Part shown: positions 47,100-59,715 of the stretch, one piece after another | Layout of the letters: each line of letters opens with the position of its first letter | How positions within the stretch are numbered: position 1 is the stretch's first letter | Assembly: GCA_003339415.1 (NCBI GenBank) | Contig: PDHQ01000215.1 | Span: forward strand, 1-60,017 | Direction of reading: 5' to 3' | Length of the DNA: 60,017 bases | Origin: Ophiocordyceps camponoti-saundersi (nom. inval.) | Lineage: Eukaryota > Ascomycota > Sordariomycetes > Hypocreales > Ophiocordycipitaceae | Position numbers and translations under genes: made by a program | Notes under the pieces: generated by a model | What the model saw: only the letters and a program-made list of their open reading frames with translations | Told to the model about the DNA's origin: nothing | Database searches by the model: none

Positions 47100-49900
47100 C
47101 TTTATATAATATAATATACTACGCTATAGGAGGGCGCTTAAAAGTTCCTTTTTAAAGCGGGCACGAAGGAGCAAATTATAAACTATTCCCTTTCCGCTAG
47201 TAGTTAGCTATAGTTCTAGGGCTAACTTTAAGTATTTAACTAAGAACCCCTAATAATTACCTTAATTTAAAAAACTTATAATTCCTTACTTATAAAGCAC
47301 CTTAGTAAAAATATTATATTTATATTACTCTATTATTATTATTACTAAGATAATATATTAGCTAATATAGCGTAATTTATTTAAAACTATTATTATTATA
47401 AGAATTACCTTTAACGCTATTATTATTAGGGCTTACTATAATTATTACCGCTCTTAGAGAGGTATTAAGTAACTATCTCCGTAAATTTTATAATAAACTT
47501 ACTTATTATAGATTTTTCTTAGCCTTACTTCCTTATAATTATTATTAATTAGCTATTAAAATATATATAGCTAAAGGTAATAATATTTATAAAAGCTAAG
47601 TATTATATAAAACGTTTTATTTATATTTAATAGTATTTTTATAATTTTCTTATAGCTATTATATCTAACTATAGTTTAAATTAGATAAGTTACTTTTAGT
47701 TAACTTTTTACTACCTTATAAATATTAGATAACTTATATTAATAGCTTACTACTTATAAACTAATAGTAATATAAAATAAATAAATTAAGAAATATAAGC
47801 TATCTTTTATTATATAATATTATTCTCCTAGCTTAATTAGCCTTCTTACTTACTTACTTACTAATTTATATTAAATAATAAAAAATTATCTATAATAAGC
47901 GTAAGTTTAAACCGCTTACTATACGAATATAACTTAAACCTTATCTAATAGCTATTTACGCTTTCCGCGCTAATTACCTCCCCGAGGGGGCGTGCTATTA
48001 CTTTCGCTTAGTATCTATAAGAAGGTATTTAACTAGCTTAAGTATCTATTATATAAGCTTAATAAAAGTAATAGGACGTTTTTAATAATACTTATCGCCT
48101 TGCGAAATAATTCTAAGTTAGTAACTTTATATAATTAGATTTTTGCTATATTTATTCTAACCGCTTATTTAAGAAACTTAATTACTTTAAAGCTAAATAT
48201 AAAATTATTACTATTCTATCCTTTTTAACTATTATATTTAATACTTTAAGAGGTATATATTTTATATTCTATATTAATTTACTTAAATATATTACGTATA
48301 ATCCTCTTTTATTATAATCCCTTACTAATAGCTATCTTAAACCTTTTTTATAACTTTTTAATAATAACTTATCTCTTAACGAATATAAGATTAAGGAAAT
48401 CCTTACCGTAAAGAACGCTTATAAGTAACGCCCGTAAAGCTAACCCCCCTATTATTAAACGTTAGTAAAATAAAAAAAATATATTACGCTAACTTAAAAG
48501 CTATTAGATAGCTTATAATATTACGCTATTTTAAATAATTATAAGTTACGCTAGGGAGATATTCGTATATATAATAGCTTTAAATATACTCTCCTATTTA
48601 AACTTAATTAAGTAAATAATTAAGTAAATTCCCCCTCCCTTTTAGTAAATTCCTTTTAGCTTATTATACCCCGCCCCCCTCCTATCTCTATCTTTCCTCT
48701 TACTATTATAATATATTTAGTATATTCTATTACTTTTCTTTTTCCTTAATATTATTAGCTAACTACGCTTAGCTTAAATTATTATAGCTATATAAGAGTA
48801 TACTAAGCCCGGATTTTAATATATTATATAAGCGATTATAACTTTTAGCTATAAGCGATAGTAATTATAGCGGCTAATTTTACTTAGCTAGGGCGCGATA
48901 AGTAGCGCGGGGCGGCGATAATAAGGCGGTAAGGTTAGTAAGGGCTATATAAATATTATAATTAGCCTTAAGTTATTATTATTAATCCTTAGCCTAAGTA
49001 GCCGCCTCCTCTTACTATAAAGTAAAAATATCTTACTAAGTTTACTTTTACCGCTATAAGGACTTTTTATAGCGGAAGGCGAATATATTAAGGCCGGTAA
49101 TAACTTACTCCTATTACTAAGCTTAATATTACTAATATTACGCTATAGCGCCGCTTATATTATAATAATATATTAATAATATAAGTATAAAGATAATATT
49201 ATTATTAAAAGGGATAAAAGCGTTAAAGCTAAATAGCTTAGGCGATAAGGATATAAAAATATTAGTAATAATATAAGGGGCGAGTTATACGGTATTAAGC
49301 TATATTTTAAAATAATTAGCGTAAGCTTAGAAAATAAATATTAAGATAATATAATAGCTAGGAGTATTACCCTTATAAGCGCGGGCGGGCTTTTAGATAG
49401 CTTCGTTATTAGTAGCTATATTTTATAAATTATAAATAGCTTACTAAAAATATATATCCTTAGCGAAAAGGTGCTTTTTTTAAAAATACCTCTTATATTA
49501 TAAATAATATACTTAATAGGCCGCCGCCTAGCCGCGGATATATTTAGCTATACCCTTATTTATAAAGTTATTAAGGTAAGGCGTATATATATATAATACT
49601 TTTATTAGTAGCGTAATATTTTTATTATCGCTATTTCCTTATATTATATACTTTTTTATAATATAAGTTAGTATTAAGGGTATAGCTAATATATTAATAA
49701 GATAATAAATAAAATAATATACTAATAGAAAAAATAATATAAGGAGGTAGCGCGGCGATAATATAATAATAATAAAGTTAATATTTTTAGAATAGGTAAT
49801 ATATAAAAAAAGAAAAGAAAGGAAAAAGAACGCGTAGGGGAATTTTTATTTTATTTTAACTTATACTCTTACCGGGGATAGAATTTCTATTTTCCTAGGG
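47100..49900 (+). pseudogene. pol: Gy3 integrase region and 3' end
   Basis: By position the first 1.4 kb should be integrase. Tyr-rich runs that could be mutated His/Cys codons occur near 47330-47500, but neither the zinc-binding domain nor the DDE triad could be fixed. From about 48560 to the polypurine tract (49898) there is 1.3 kb that keeps much CpG but shows no domain. It may be the 3' untranslated region. Confidence 0.45.
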
Positions 49901-49910
49901 CGGCGGGGTA

Positions 49911-50096
49911 TATAAGGGATTCGGGCTATGCCTGAATAGCTAAGTTATATAAGGTAATTAGTTATTTCCGCGCGTAGCGCGCGCGCGGATCGCTTACCCC
50001 TATTAGGCGTTATAACCCCTTTTTTATAGTTTTTTATAATTATTCTAAATATTAAAGTTACCTCCTTATAGATAGCTCGGAGGCCGAACCCTTATA
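49911..50096 (+). repeat. Gy3 3' LTR
   Basis: This 186-bp LTR begins TATAAGGG (TG start mutated on both strands, against TGTGAGGG in the 5' LTR) and ends CCCTTATA. The early hairpin reads ATTCGGGC-TAT-GCCTGAAT. The ttaag target duplication follows. Confidence 0.92.
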
Positions 50097-50101
50097 TTAA
50101 G

Positions 50102-53100
50102 TAATAAATTAAATTAGTTAGTTAGATAAGATATCTTATTTTATATTTTATATAATAAATTAACCTTTTTTAAAAATATAAAATAATAATATTTTAAGAA
50201 AAATAGGAAAATAAAATACTTATTATTAAACTAAAAAGAAATACCTTTACTTTTTAATTTAAGATTATCCTAATAAAGGAAGAAACTAACTATTTTAATA
50301 ATATTACTAATACCTTTTATAATAACGCTATTTTTAGTTAGTTTTTTCCTAATTATTAACTTTTTTTATAAATTAATACCTTTTAAGAAAATAGTTTTAT
50401 AGCTTATTTTTTCTATATTAATAATAAGGAATCTTAGAAACTATTTTTAGCTTCGCTTTAATAATTTATTAAACTTATTTATTATCTTAGTTATATACTT
50501 AAACTAGCTAAAATTAGATATTAGCTAATTAAACTTAAGATTTCTTATTTAATTTAAGCTTATTATAAACTCTAAACTTATTTAATTAGAACCTAGAAAC
50601 TAAAAATAATAATTTTTATAAATTATATTATAATTTTAATAATTATAAAATATACCTTTCCTTTTACTATTAATATAAAAAATAATAATTATCTTATTTT
50701 TATTTTTTAGTTTCTAAGTTAATATTTTCTAGAAGTCCGATATATCTTTAATATTTTTAATATTTTTATAAACTTTCTCTTACGTCTCCTTTTAAAAGTA
50801 GCTCCGGAAAAAAGATAAGAAAAACTTAAAAATATCTAAAAAGATTATATTAACTATAAGTATATATTTATTTCCTTAAAAGCTATTCTTAATAACGCTA
50901 TCTAATATAGGATTTCCGAAAAATATCTTCTTAATATATAATAATCTAAAATCTTAGAATAACTTAGAGATAAAAACTTTTAGGAAAAACTTACTTTTAT
51001 CTAAGTAAATAGCTTATTATATTTTAAGGATATTAATAGTTAATAATAATTTTATATTCCTAAAGATTATATTAAAGAAATTATTTTTAAATATTATTTT
51101 CGTAAATTTTATATTAGCTAAAAATATATATAAGCTAAACTTTTTTTTAATTTTATTATTTCCTAACTAAAAAAGAAAATTAATAATTTTATAAATAAAT
51201 ATAATATCTATAAATAAAATTAAACTAATAAATAAGCTTTTTTTAAGGAAATAGTTCCTATTTATTCCCTAATAATTTCTTTTTATATAATTATAATAAA
51301 TTTTATTATTAAATTTTTTTTAATCTTTTTAGAAAACTTACTTTAGTTTAAACTTAAAGGAAAATTTTATAATACCCTTTTTACTATTACTAATAAGTTC
51401 TTAAAAATATATATTTTAACCCTTAAATATAATTATTTTATTACCGAAAAATAAGCTTAGTAGCTATATAATAAGCTTATTTATTATAACTAAGGACTCT
51501 TAAAATAAATTATTTCCGATTAGGATTTAAAGTTTATATTTAAGTTTTAAAAAACCTTATAATCCGCTTTTAGTATTAAACTTCTAATATCGATTATATA
51601 TTACTTATAAACTAATAGTTTATCTAAAAAATAAAACTAAATTATCGAAATTACTTTTAAATTCTTCGCTACTAATTTCCTAATAAGATAATAAATCGAC
51701 GCTTTATTAGCTTTTTAGTTTTTATATAATAATTCTTTCTCCTTAGTTATTAAAACTATACTTAGTAAATTACTTATTAGATTTTAAATAGATAATAGTT
51801 TTTATTATCTAAGTAATTAAGCTTTCTTTAAATTTAAGGAAATATTAAAAAATAAAGTAATTATCTTAATTACCTATACTTAAGCTATAATAAAAAGATA
51901 ATATAATAAAAAATATTAAAAGCTTAAGTTTAAACTTAGTAATTAAGTTTAGCTAAAACTTAGGAAAAGATATTCTATTCTTAACGGATAAGTAGCGAAG
52001 CTTTCGGAATAGTAAACTAAGCTTTTCCGCGTAATCGTAAAAATTAGATATTTAGCTAACTAACTAAATTTTAATAATTTTATAAATATCTATCTAATTA
52101 TATTAATTATATAATTTTAACTAGCTAATATTTTAGGAGAATAACTTAGCCCTAAGCTTAATATTAATAATTATAAGATTAAATAAATTCTTAATAGGAG
52201 AAAAGTTAAGAGAGGGTAAGGTATTACTTAAATAAAATACCTTATATATTAGAAAGGATACCTAAGTAATAATAACTAATAAGTAGCTAAAAATAACTTC
52301 TAATAAAAGGAGATAATTAAAGAATTTAAGAAAGAAAAAGATAAGTTAGAAGCTAGGCTAGAAATTACTAGGAAAAAATATATAAATACTTTTAAAAAGT
52401 ACCGGCTATTAAAATAAGGTAAATAAGTTACTTAATAATAAACGCGTAATATTTTTAAGAAATAATAAACTTAACGCGTTACTATTTATATTAGATTTCC
52501 CTTTATTTTCCTACCTTTTTTCTCTTACTTCCTCTCTCCTTTATTTATCTTCTCTTATTCCCCTTTATATTACTTATCTTTATTATATCTTCCTATATAT
52601 TAGTTTTTATTCCTCTTATAGTTATTTCTTTTTATTTTTTAATTCTTTTTATTATCCTTATATTATTTCTTTTCTTTTATACTTAAAATTAATCCTCCTT
52701 ATAATAATTCTTATTATTCTTACGATAAGATATACTATAAGTTATTTTATAAATAACTAATTTATACTCCCCTTATACTTATATTTAAAAGCTTTAAAAA
52801 AGCTATTTAGCTATTTAGAAACCTTATAGAATTTTAGTATTTATTTAAGTTACTTACTTATAAATTTAATAACTAAAAATTAAATAACTATATAACTTTT
52901 ACTACTTAGAAATAAGTATTATAAGAAAAAGGATATAATTTATTATTTAGTAAGTTAAATAGTTATATTTATTATATTAATAGAAAAATAAAAAGATAAG
53001 CTAATAGAGAATAACTCCCTAATAACGAAGATTATAATTTTAAATACTTACTTTTAGATAATAAATATTCTAGCTCCGACTACTCTTTACTTAAAGTTTC

Positions 53101-55278
53101 TAAAATTATAGCGCCTAAATATTTTACTTAATAAATTACCGCGGTATTTTCTTTTACCGCTAGCTTTACCTTTAAAATATTAGCTACTTTAATAAGAAAC
53201 TATAGCCGCCCTCCGCTACTATATTCTTTTACTAATATTAAAGGAAATATTTTTCTATAATCTAAATAACTTAGAAAAAACTATTATAGCGTATACGCGC
53301 TATTAGAAATTATAAAAGATTATATTAAGGGCTTAGTTAGCAGGTAAGTTTATTAGGAATTAGAAAAGTTAGAGGAGATTAAGAGAATTCTAGCTATTAT
53401 CTCTTATACTAATTACTTTAGAAAAATAAAAAGAATTATATTAATAACTATAAAAAAAGAGACTAAGGTTAAGGGAGTAGCTTTTATTTTTAGTAAATCC
53501 CTAATAAGGCGTTTTATTACTTTTTTTACTTTAACTTAATAAAGTATTCTTAGAACCCTTAATAAGTAAACTCGCTTTACTTTTTAATAACTTAGAACTT
53601 TTATAATAGTCTGTAAGATTATAATCTAATTTTAAAAAATTCTAAAAGCTAAAAATATTAAAAAAGCTAATAATAACTTTTTAGTAACTTACTATAATAG
53701 TTTAGTTTAAATTATTAAATATTTTCTTACCTTTTTCGTAATATATTATAATAAGTAAGCTTTAGTATTTTAAGATATAAATATTATTTTAATTTAGGTA
53801 ACTTATTTTAATAAGTACCTCGCTAAATATAATATTTCCCTTAGCTTAAGTTATATAGCGAAAATATTTAATATTAGCGATAAATAGATTATCGATTTTC
53901 TTATTTTAATACTTATCTTACTTAATACTTTTACTTTTAAGAACGTATCGCTTAATATTAATAAAATAGCTATATTTATTAATAAGAAATTAATATTAAA
54001 TAATTTTAGTAAAATTTTAAAATTTTATAAAAAAAAAACTAATAAGACTTATATATTTATATAAGAGAATAGATATATCTGCCTAGTAAAGGTATTATTA
54101 TATTATTTCTAGCTATTATTATTAATTATATACTCTTTTTAGCTTAAAGCGATATTATCGGAAATAAAATAACTTTAAACTTTAGTAATATACTTATTTT
54201 TAATATTTTAAATTTAGTAAAGATAGCTCCTAATAATATTACTAAAAAGCTATATAATTAGAAAAATAGCCTAATTAAACTTATTAATAATACTAAATAT
54301 ATAATAACTATTAAGCTTATTAACGCGGATCTATTTATTAATAAAATAATAGATTAAGACTTTTTATAGCTCTCTATATAGCGTTAGCACGAACTATAAT
54401 AAAGAAATATATTAATAACGCGCTTTATACGGAAAGAATATATTATATTATTTAACTATTAATAAGTAACGGCTATTATATTTATTTAACTATTACTATA
54501 TAATAGATTTTTAAATTATTTAACTATTAATATATAATAATATTTATATATACTAAGCTTAGGTAAAAACCTTATAAATTAAATACTTTTAATATTATTT
54601 TCTAATATCCTTATAATATAATACTAATTATATATTATTTATCTTTATATTTTATATGCTATAAATAAAGAAAGAATATTAGCTATAATAAGAAAGCTAG
54701 GGCTTATTTACTATAAACTACTCGCGATATACGCTTAAGAATAAGCGTAAACTATTCGTAATATAGTTAATTTTACTACTATTTCTAATATCCTAAACGC
54801 CTCTATCTTTATAAGTATACTATACTTAAAGCTATAAACTATATCTTTTACGCTATTTATAATAAGATTATTTATATTTACTTTTATATTATCGCCGTAA
54901 CTTACGTATTCGAATAATAAAGATAGTAAGATTTCCTTTATTTTATTTTTTTAGTTTATATATTATATTATATCTTTCTTATTCCTATTTTCTTTTCTTA
55001 ATATTATAATATCTTTTACTATAATATATATTTTTCTATATATATTTAATATATATTATAATTCTCCTTTATTATTCTTATCTTATTTTTTTATTTTTTT
55101 CTTACTTTATATAAATTAATTTAGTTCTTTATACGTAAATCCCTAATAATATTTCTTAATTTATAATTAAATATAGTTATTAAAGTTAATATAGAAAAGC
55201 TTTTAAATATAATAATAATTTCTAAAATAATATAGAAAATTAATAAAGCTATTAGAATTCTTTTCTAGCTTAGGGAGT
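50102..55278 (+). mobile_element. Gy2 copy III internal region, part 3
   Basis: This continues pol after Gy3 and runs to the 3' LTR, matching about 28685-33870 of copy II. The region should include RNase H and integrase, but these are not readable. The roughly three-unit 34-bp tandem repeat is at about 54447-54540. The last bases before the LTR (near 55266-55278) form a purine-rich tract weaker than in copy II. Confidence 0.8.
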
Positions 55279-55929
55279 TAATATAAGATATATAATAATA
55301 CCTTTATAAATCGCTTAACCTCTTATAATATTTTACTAGAATTTCCCCTTTAGGATTTTACTTAAATTTCCCCTAGAAACTTTATTACTTTTACGGTTAG
55401 GAAATTACTAAGATTTCCTCTTAGGATTTCTCTATAATAACTTTTAAGATTTTACTAAGATTTCCTATTAGATTTAGTATTAAAATATACTTTTAGAAAT
55501 CTCTAGATTTTACTAGGAAATCCCTATATACTAGGAAATTACTATATATTAAGAAATCTCCGGATTTTATTAGGAAATCCTTATATACTAGGAAATTACT
55601 ATATACTAGGAAATCTCCGTTTTACTAATATATACGAAAATTACTATAAAATCCCCTTAAGTAAATATTTTTAAGATTATATTAAGAAATTTTCCTTAAG
55701 CTCCTAGCTATATAGATTAGCTTAGTATTCCTTTAAGTAGAAATTTAGATTTTTTTATAATTATTATTTTAATTCTTAAAAGACTTTTACCTATACTTAT
55801 ACTTTTTATAGTAGCTATTTTATAATCTTATAACTAGTAGCTAGCTTATCTCCCTCTTTTATATATTATATTTAGTAGCTAGCTTAGTATATACGCTTAT
55901 TAGAAGATTATACGTATAAGCGTATAATA
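55279..55929 (+). repeat. Gy2 copy III 3' LTR with internal 57-bp duplication
   Basis: At 651 bp this LTR is 57 bp longer than its 5' partner. The extra length is a tandem duplication of the GGATTTTACTAGGAAATCC-type block (about 55503-55559 and 55560-55616). The terminal inverted repeat is exact: TATACGCTTAT at 55890-55900 and ATAAGCGTATA at 55916-55926. Confidence 0.88.
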
Positions 55930-56479
55930 TTATTTATAGCTATTATTATTAATTATACTCTTTTATTATCTTAAAGTAATATTATTAATAGTAAAATAAC
56001 TTTAAATTTTTATAATATTTTAGTTTTTAATATTTTAAATTAAGTTAAAATAGCTTTAAATAATATTATTAAAAAGGTATATAGTTAAAAAAAATAGCCT
56101 AGTTAAGCTATTTAATAATATTAAATATATTATAATTATTAAACTTATTAACGCTAACCTTTTTATTAATATAATAATAAATTAAGAAATTTTTTAGCTC
56201 TTTATATAATATTAATATAAACTATAATAAAGAAATATATTAATAATATACTTTATATAAAAGCACGTATTATATTATTTAATTATTAATATATAATAAT
56301 TATTATATTTATTTAACTATTAATAAGTAATAAATCTTTAAATTATTTAACTATTAATTAGTAATAATATTTATATTTATTAAGCTTAAGTAAGAACCTT
56401 ATAAATTAATATATTTTTTAGTATCTTTTTCCATTTTTTAATATAATATAATTATATATTATTTTTTATTATAATCTAT

Positions 56480-56760
56480 ATATTATAAATAATTATAATA
56501 TTATAATATTATAATATTATAATTATAATAATTATAATAATTTTAATATAAAGTAATATTATAATATTATAATTATAGCGGATAATAATAGCCTTATTAC
56601 TTTATAAACTTAAGTCCGATTATTATTTAGCTAGAAATAAATAGTTTTTAGTATTATATACCCTGCGCGCGTTAATATATTTAAAAAGGAAGCTCCGCGA
56701 GAAGCTAAACAGCTATTAAGACTTAGAAAGACTAAACTTAACTTTTAGCTAAAAGACCTA
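56480..56760. other. non-homologous patch inside Gy2 copy I
   Basis: Copies II and III have a different sequence of about 320 bp here. The patch starts with near-palindromic ATTATAAT repeats (56487-56575). It continues with a more complex segment (about 56580-56750) that keeps CpG and a few CpA/TpG sites (56663 and 56710). It matches nothing else in the window. It may be a small unidentified insertion or a gene fragment; no product can be named. Confidence 0.55.
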
Positions 56761-57056
56761 TTTTTTTTATTATATTCTTATATATTATATCTTTTTTTAT
56801 ATATTTTTTTTTCCTTAATTAGTATTATAATACTTTTTATTATAATATATATTCTTTTATATATATTTAATATATATTATAATTCTTTTTTATTATTCTT
56901 ATTTTATTTTTTTATTTTTCTCCTACCTTATATAAATTAAATTAATTCTCTATATATAAATCCCTAATAATATTTCTTAATTTATAAGTTAAATATAATT
57001 ATTAAAGTAAATATAAAAAAGCTTTAAAATATAATAAAAGTTTTTAAATTAATATA

Positions 57057-57161
57057 GTAATAATAATATTTATACGCTAGTATGCCTTATATAGCTTAGA
57101 ACTATTTTATATATATTCTAAGAGGGGGAAAAACCGGAGAGCTTAGAGTAAAACCCTCCCC
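57057..57161 (-). mobile_element. A-element A6, 105-bp 3' fragment
   Basis: This very short A-element copy holds the tail and about 85 bp of 3' sequence. It is flanked by 16-bp target duplications (57041-57056 and 57162-57177, one mismatch). Such extreme 5' truncation with a long duplication is typical of target-primed reverse transcription. It keeps a TpG (near 57083). Confidence 0.82.
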
Positions 57162-57221
57162 TTTTTAAAATAATATAAAAATTAAATAAAGCTATTATAA
57201 TTCTTTTTTAGCTTAAGGAGT

Positions 57222-57500
57222 TAATATAGAATATCTAATAATACTTTTATAAATCGCTAAGTTTTTTATAATATTTTATTAAAATTTCCTATAAAGATTT
57301 CCCTTAAATTTCCCTTAAAAACTTTATTACCTTTATATTTAAAAAATTACTAAGATTTCCTTTTAAGATTTCTCTATAATAATTTTTAAGATTTAACTAA
57401 GATTTTTAACTAGATTTAATATTAAAATATACTTTTAAAAATCTCCGGATTTTATCCGGAAATCCCTATATACTAGGAAATTACTATATATTAGGAAATC
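57222..57500 (+). repeat. Gy2 copy I 3' LTR, truncated
   Basis: This matches the first 280 bp of the Gy2 LTR, including the motif cluster, and then joins A7 sequence with only TTT shared at the junction. The rest of the LTR is not seen in the window. Confidence 0.83.
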
Positions 57501-57988
57501 TTTAGCGCTTTAGCTATAATTATAGCTTATATTAAAAGAGTTCCGCTCCCCTTAAAGCTATAGAAAAAAGAGGAAATTATAGCTATAATAGCTAAAGAGA
57601 TATTACTAAATAATAAAATCGGAGTAAAGAGGGCACCTCCCCGGAGCCTCTTAAACTCCGCTATCTATTTAATAATTACTTATATAAAGATAAAAGTATC
57701 TCTCGAAATAATCTTACTAATATTTACCTTAGCTTTTAATAAGGTAATAAATATAATAAACTCTTAAGTTTAAGATTATTATAATTTAAAGTAAAGCTCT
57801 ATTTTAAGTAAAAAATTTTCGCGGTTATAATTAATTTATATAGCGTTACCCTCCTTTTTAAAGTTATTTTAAGCATAGCTAGCTATTATTATAAAGTAAT
57901 AAAGGGAGCGGAGTTTACTTATAGTATAAAAATAAGAAGTTTATATTTACGTTATTATAAGCGCAGAATTTATAAAATATATAAAAGT
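57501..57988 (-). mobile_element. A-element A7, 5' part only
   Basis: This is a minus-strand copy of the 5' 490 bp of the A-element. Its 5' end points right and its 3' part is missing. It matches 23060-23550 of A5. It faces A8 head to head, so the two form a long inverted repeat centred near 58005. Confidence 0.83.
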
Positions 57989-58030
57989 TATATAAAAGCT
58001 ATTAAAATAAAATAATATATATATTATAAT

Positions 58031-59715
58031 ATATGTTTTATAAACTTCGCGCTTATAATAATATAAATATAAACTTTTTATTTTTATATTATAAATAAAC
58101 TCCGCTTTTTTTTATTACCTTATAATAATAATAAGCCGCGTATTAAATAATTTTAAAAAGAAAGGTAATATTTTATAAATTAGTTATAACTATAAGAATT
58201 TTTTACTTAAAATATAGCTTTATTTTAAATTATAATAATTTTAAACTTAAGGATTTATTATATTTATTATTTTATTAAAAGCTAAGGTAAATATTAATAA
58301 AATTACTTAAAGAAATATTTTTATCTTTATATAAATAATTATTAAATAAATAGTAAAGTTTAAGAAAATCTAGGGAGGCGCTCTTTTTACTTTAAATTTA
58401 TTAATTAGTAATATTTTCTTAGCTATTATAGCTATAGTTTCCTTTTTTTATAACTTTAAGGAAAGCGGAACTTTTTTAATATAAGCTATAATTATAGCTA
58501 AAGCGCTAAAGAATTTATTAAAAAATAAATTCTTAAATAATATAAATAATAGCTTATAATTTATTTTAATTTTATTATTATTTTACTTTAAATTTAAAGC
58601 TTTAAAATAATTATAATAAATATTAATTATAAACTTTATAAATAAAGCTAAGCTTTTATAATATAGAAATTACTTAATAATAATATTATAATAATATTTT
58701 AAAATATTATTTATAAGCTTTAATTTAATTTAAAATAGCTTTATATTATTTTTAGAAAAAAGGTATATTTAATTAGCAGAGATTATACTCTTATTATAAA
58801 AAAAGTATTAATATAAGCTTTATAATAAAATAAAATAAAAGCTTTTTTAAAAAAAATTAATTTTTTAAATAAAATTTTAATAATATAATTATATATAAAA
58901 AAATATTATTTAAGGATTTAATAAAATTTTTAATTATTATTAATAATAATATAATAAATATAAATTAAATTTATAGTAAAAGTATAATAATATAAATAAA
59001 AATTTTTAATATTAAATTATATATATTAAAAATTTAACTTTAATAATATTTTAAATAATATTAATTTAAATATATTATTATATATTTTATAATAACGCTA
59101 TAATATAATAAATATTTTATTATTTTATATATAAAAGGTAAATCTACTTATTTTATAGCTTATAGAAAAAAACTATATTATTATTTTTTTTAAAGTTTTA
59201 TTTTAAATAAAATTAACTTTATTTTAAAATAAGAGTAATATAAGGTTAAGCGAAAAATATATATATTTCTAAATTTTAAAAGTTTATAAATTAAAATTCT
59301 ATATATACCGCTCTTTCTCTTTTTTTAATATTAACTAAAGTTTAATAATAATAAGGGCGGAAACGCTAAAAAGCGAATATAATAATACCTCTCTTAACCT
59401 TTTTTAAAACTTATTTATAGCTTTTTTTTAATAATTTAGCTATTCCTAAAAATTAGCTATTATAAAGTTTATTATAAAATAATAAAACTTTTATATATTT
59501 TTTAGCTATATTAATAAGGCTTTAATTAATTAAGTTATTAAAGCTATTTTAATTAATTATAAAGATTTAATTTATAATAATAATAATAGCTAAGAGGATA
59601 AATAAGCTATATAAACTTTATATTAAATTTAGTTTACGCGTATCCTTATTATTATAAAGTTTATTTTTAGGAAAATATTAGCTTTTTAATTATTAGTTAT
59701 TACTTAATTTATTAA
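58031..59715 (+). mobile_element. A-element A8, 3' end lost in the minisatellite
   Basis: This plus-strand copy starts at the usual 5' end (TTTATAAACTTCGCGC-type) and runs for about 1.69 kb. It stops about 150 bp before the expected tail, where a 9-bp tandem array begins. It is strongly A+T-rich, and most CpG sites that A3 still has read TpA here. Confidence 0.85.

Larger units (their letters stand above)
43615..50096 (+). mobile_element. Gy3, Ty3/gypsy LTR retrotransposon, relatively young
   Basis: This 6482-bp element has 186-bp LTRs (43615-43800 and 49911-50096) and an exact ttaag target duplication (43610-43614 and 50097-50101). A G-rich tract (49898-49908) precedes the 3' LTR. In the plus direction it shows a Gag knuckle (44723-44764), RT with YLDDILIYS (46120-46152), an RNase H-like region (46550-46760) and space for integrase (about 47100-48560). 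CpG is far more frequent than in Gy2, yet CpA and TpG are still almost absent and stops fill the frames. It is therefore inactive, but mutated later or less than its host element. Confidence 0.9.
37455..55929 (+). mobile_element. Gy2 copy III, complete, with two nested LTR elements
   Basis: The LTRs are at 37455-38048 and 55279-55929, and the target duplication is ttatc/ttatt (37450-37454 and 55930-55934). Removing the Gag-only element (41056-42830) and Gy3 (43615-50096) with their duplicated sites leaves an internal region of about 8.96 kb, in close agreement with copy II. The element sits in Gy2 copy I. RT is split by Gy3 just after the YIDDIIIFS box. Confidence 0.9.
589..57500 (+). mobile_element. 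Gy2 copy I, decayed host LTR retrotransposon
   Basis: This is the outermost element and is now in six pieces: 589-983, 2391-3342, 9359-12277, 14141-14980, 36293-37454 and 55930-57500. The pieces read continuously against the internal regions of Gy2 copies II and III, in the same order and orientation. Each gap is filled by an insertion, nearly all with a target-site duplication. Copy I has no recognisable 5' LTR (homology starts near 589) and keeps only the first part of its 3' LTR (57222-57500). The RT-coding core is also deleted near 10310. It is among the most A+T-rich material in the window, as expected for the oldest layer. Confidence 0.85.
55930..57500 (+). mobile_element. Gy2 copy I segment 6 and partial 3' LTR
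   Basis: This continues copy I from 37454. It holds a roughly three-unit 34-bp repeat (56275-56375), an unmatched insert (56480-56760), the small A6 fragment (57057-57161) and a polypurine-like tract. The first 279 bp of the 3' LTR follow (57222-57500). The LTR then stops abruptly at an A-element sequence (A7). Confidence 0.8.

Noticed and set aside
55890..55926. Helitron 3' end hairpin
   Set aside because: The hairpin is at the end of a sequence present in pairs around Gy2 internal regions, with a polypurine tract and 5-bp target duplications, so it belongs to an LTR.
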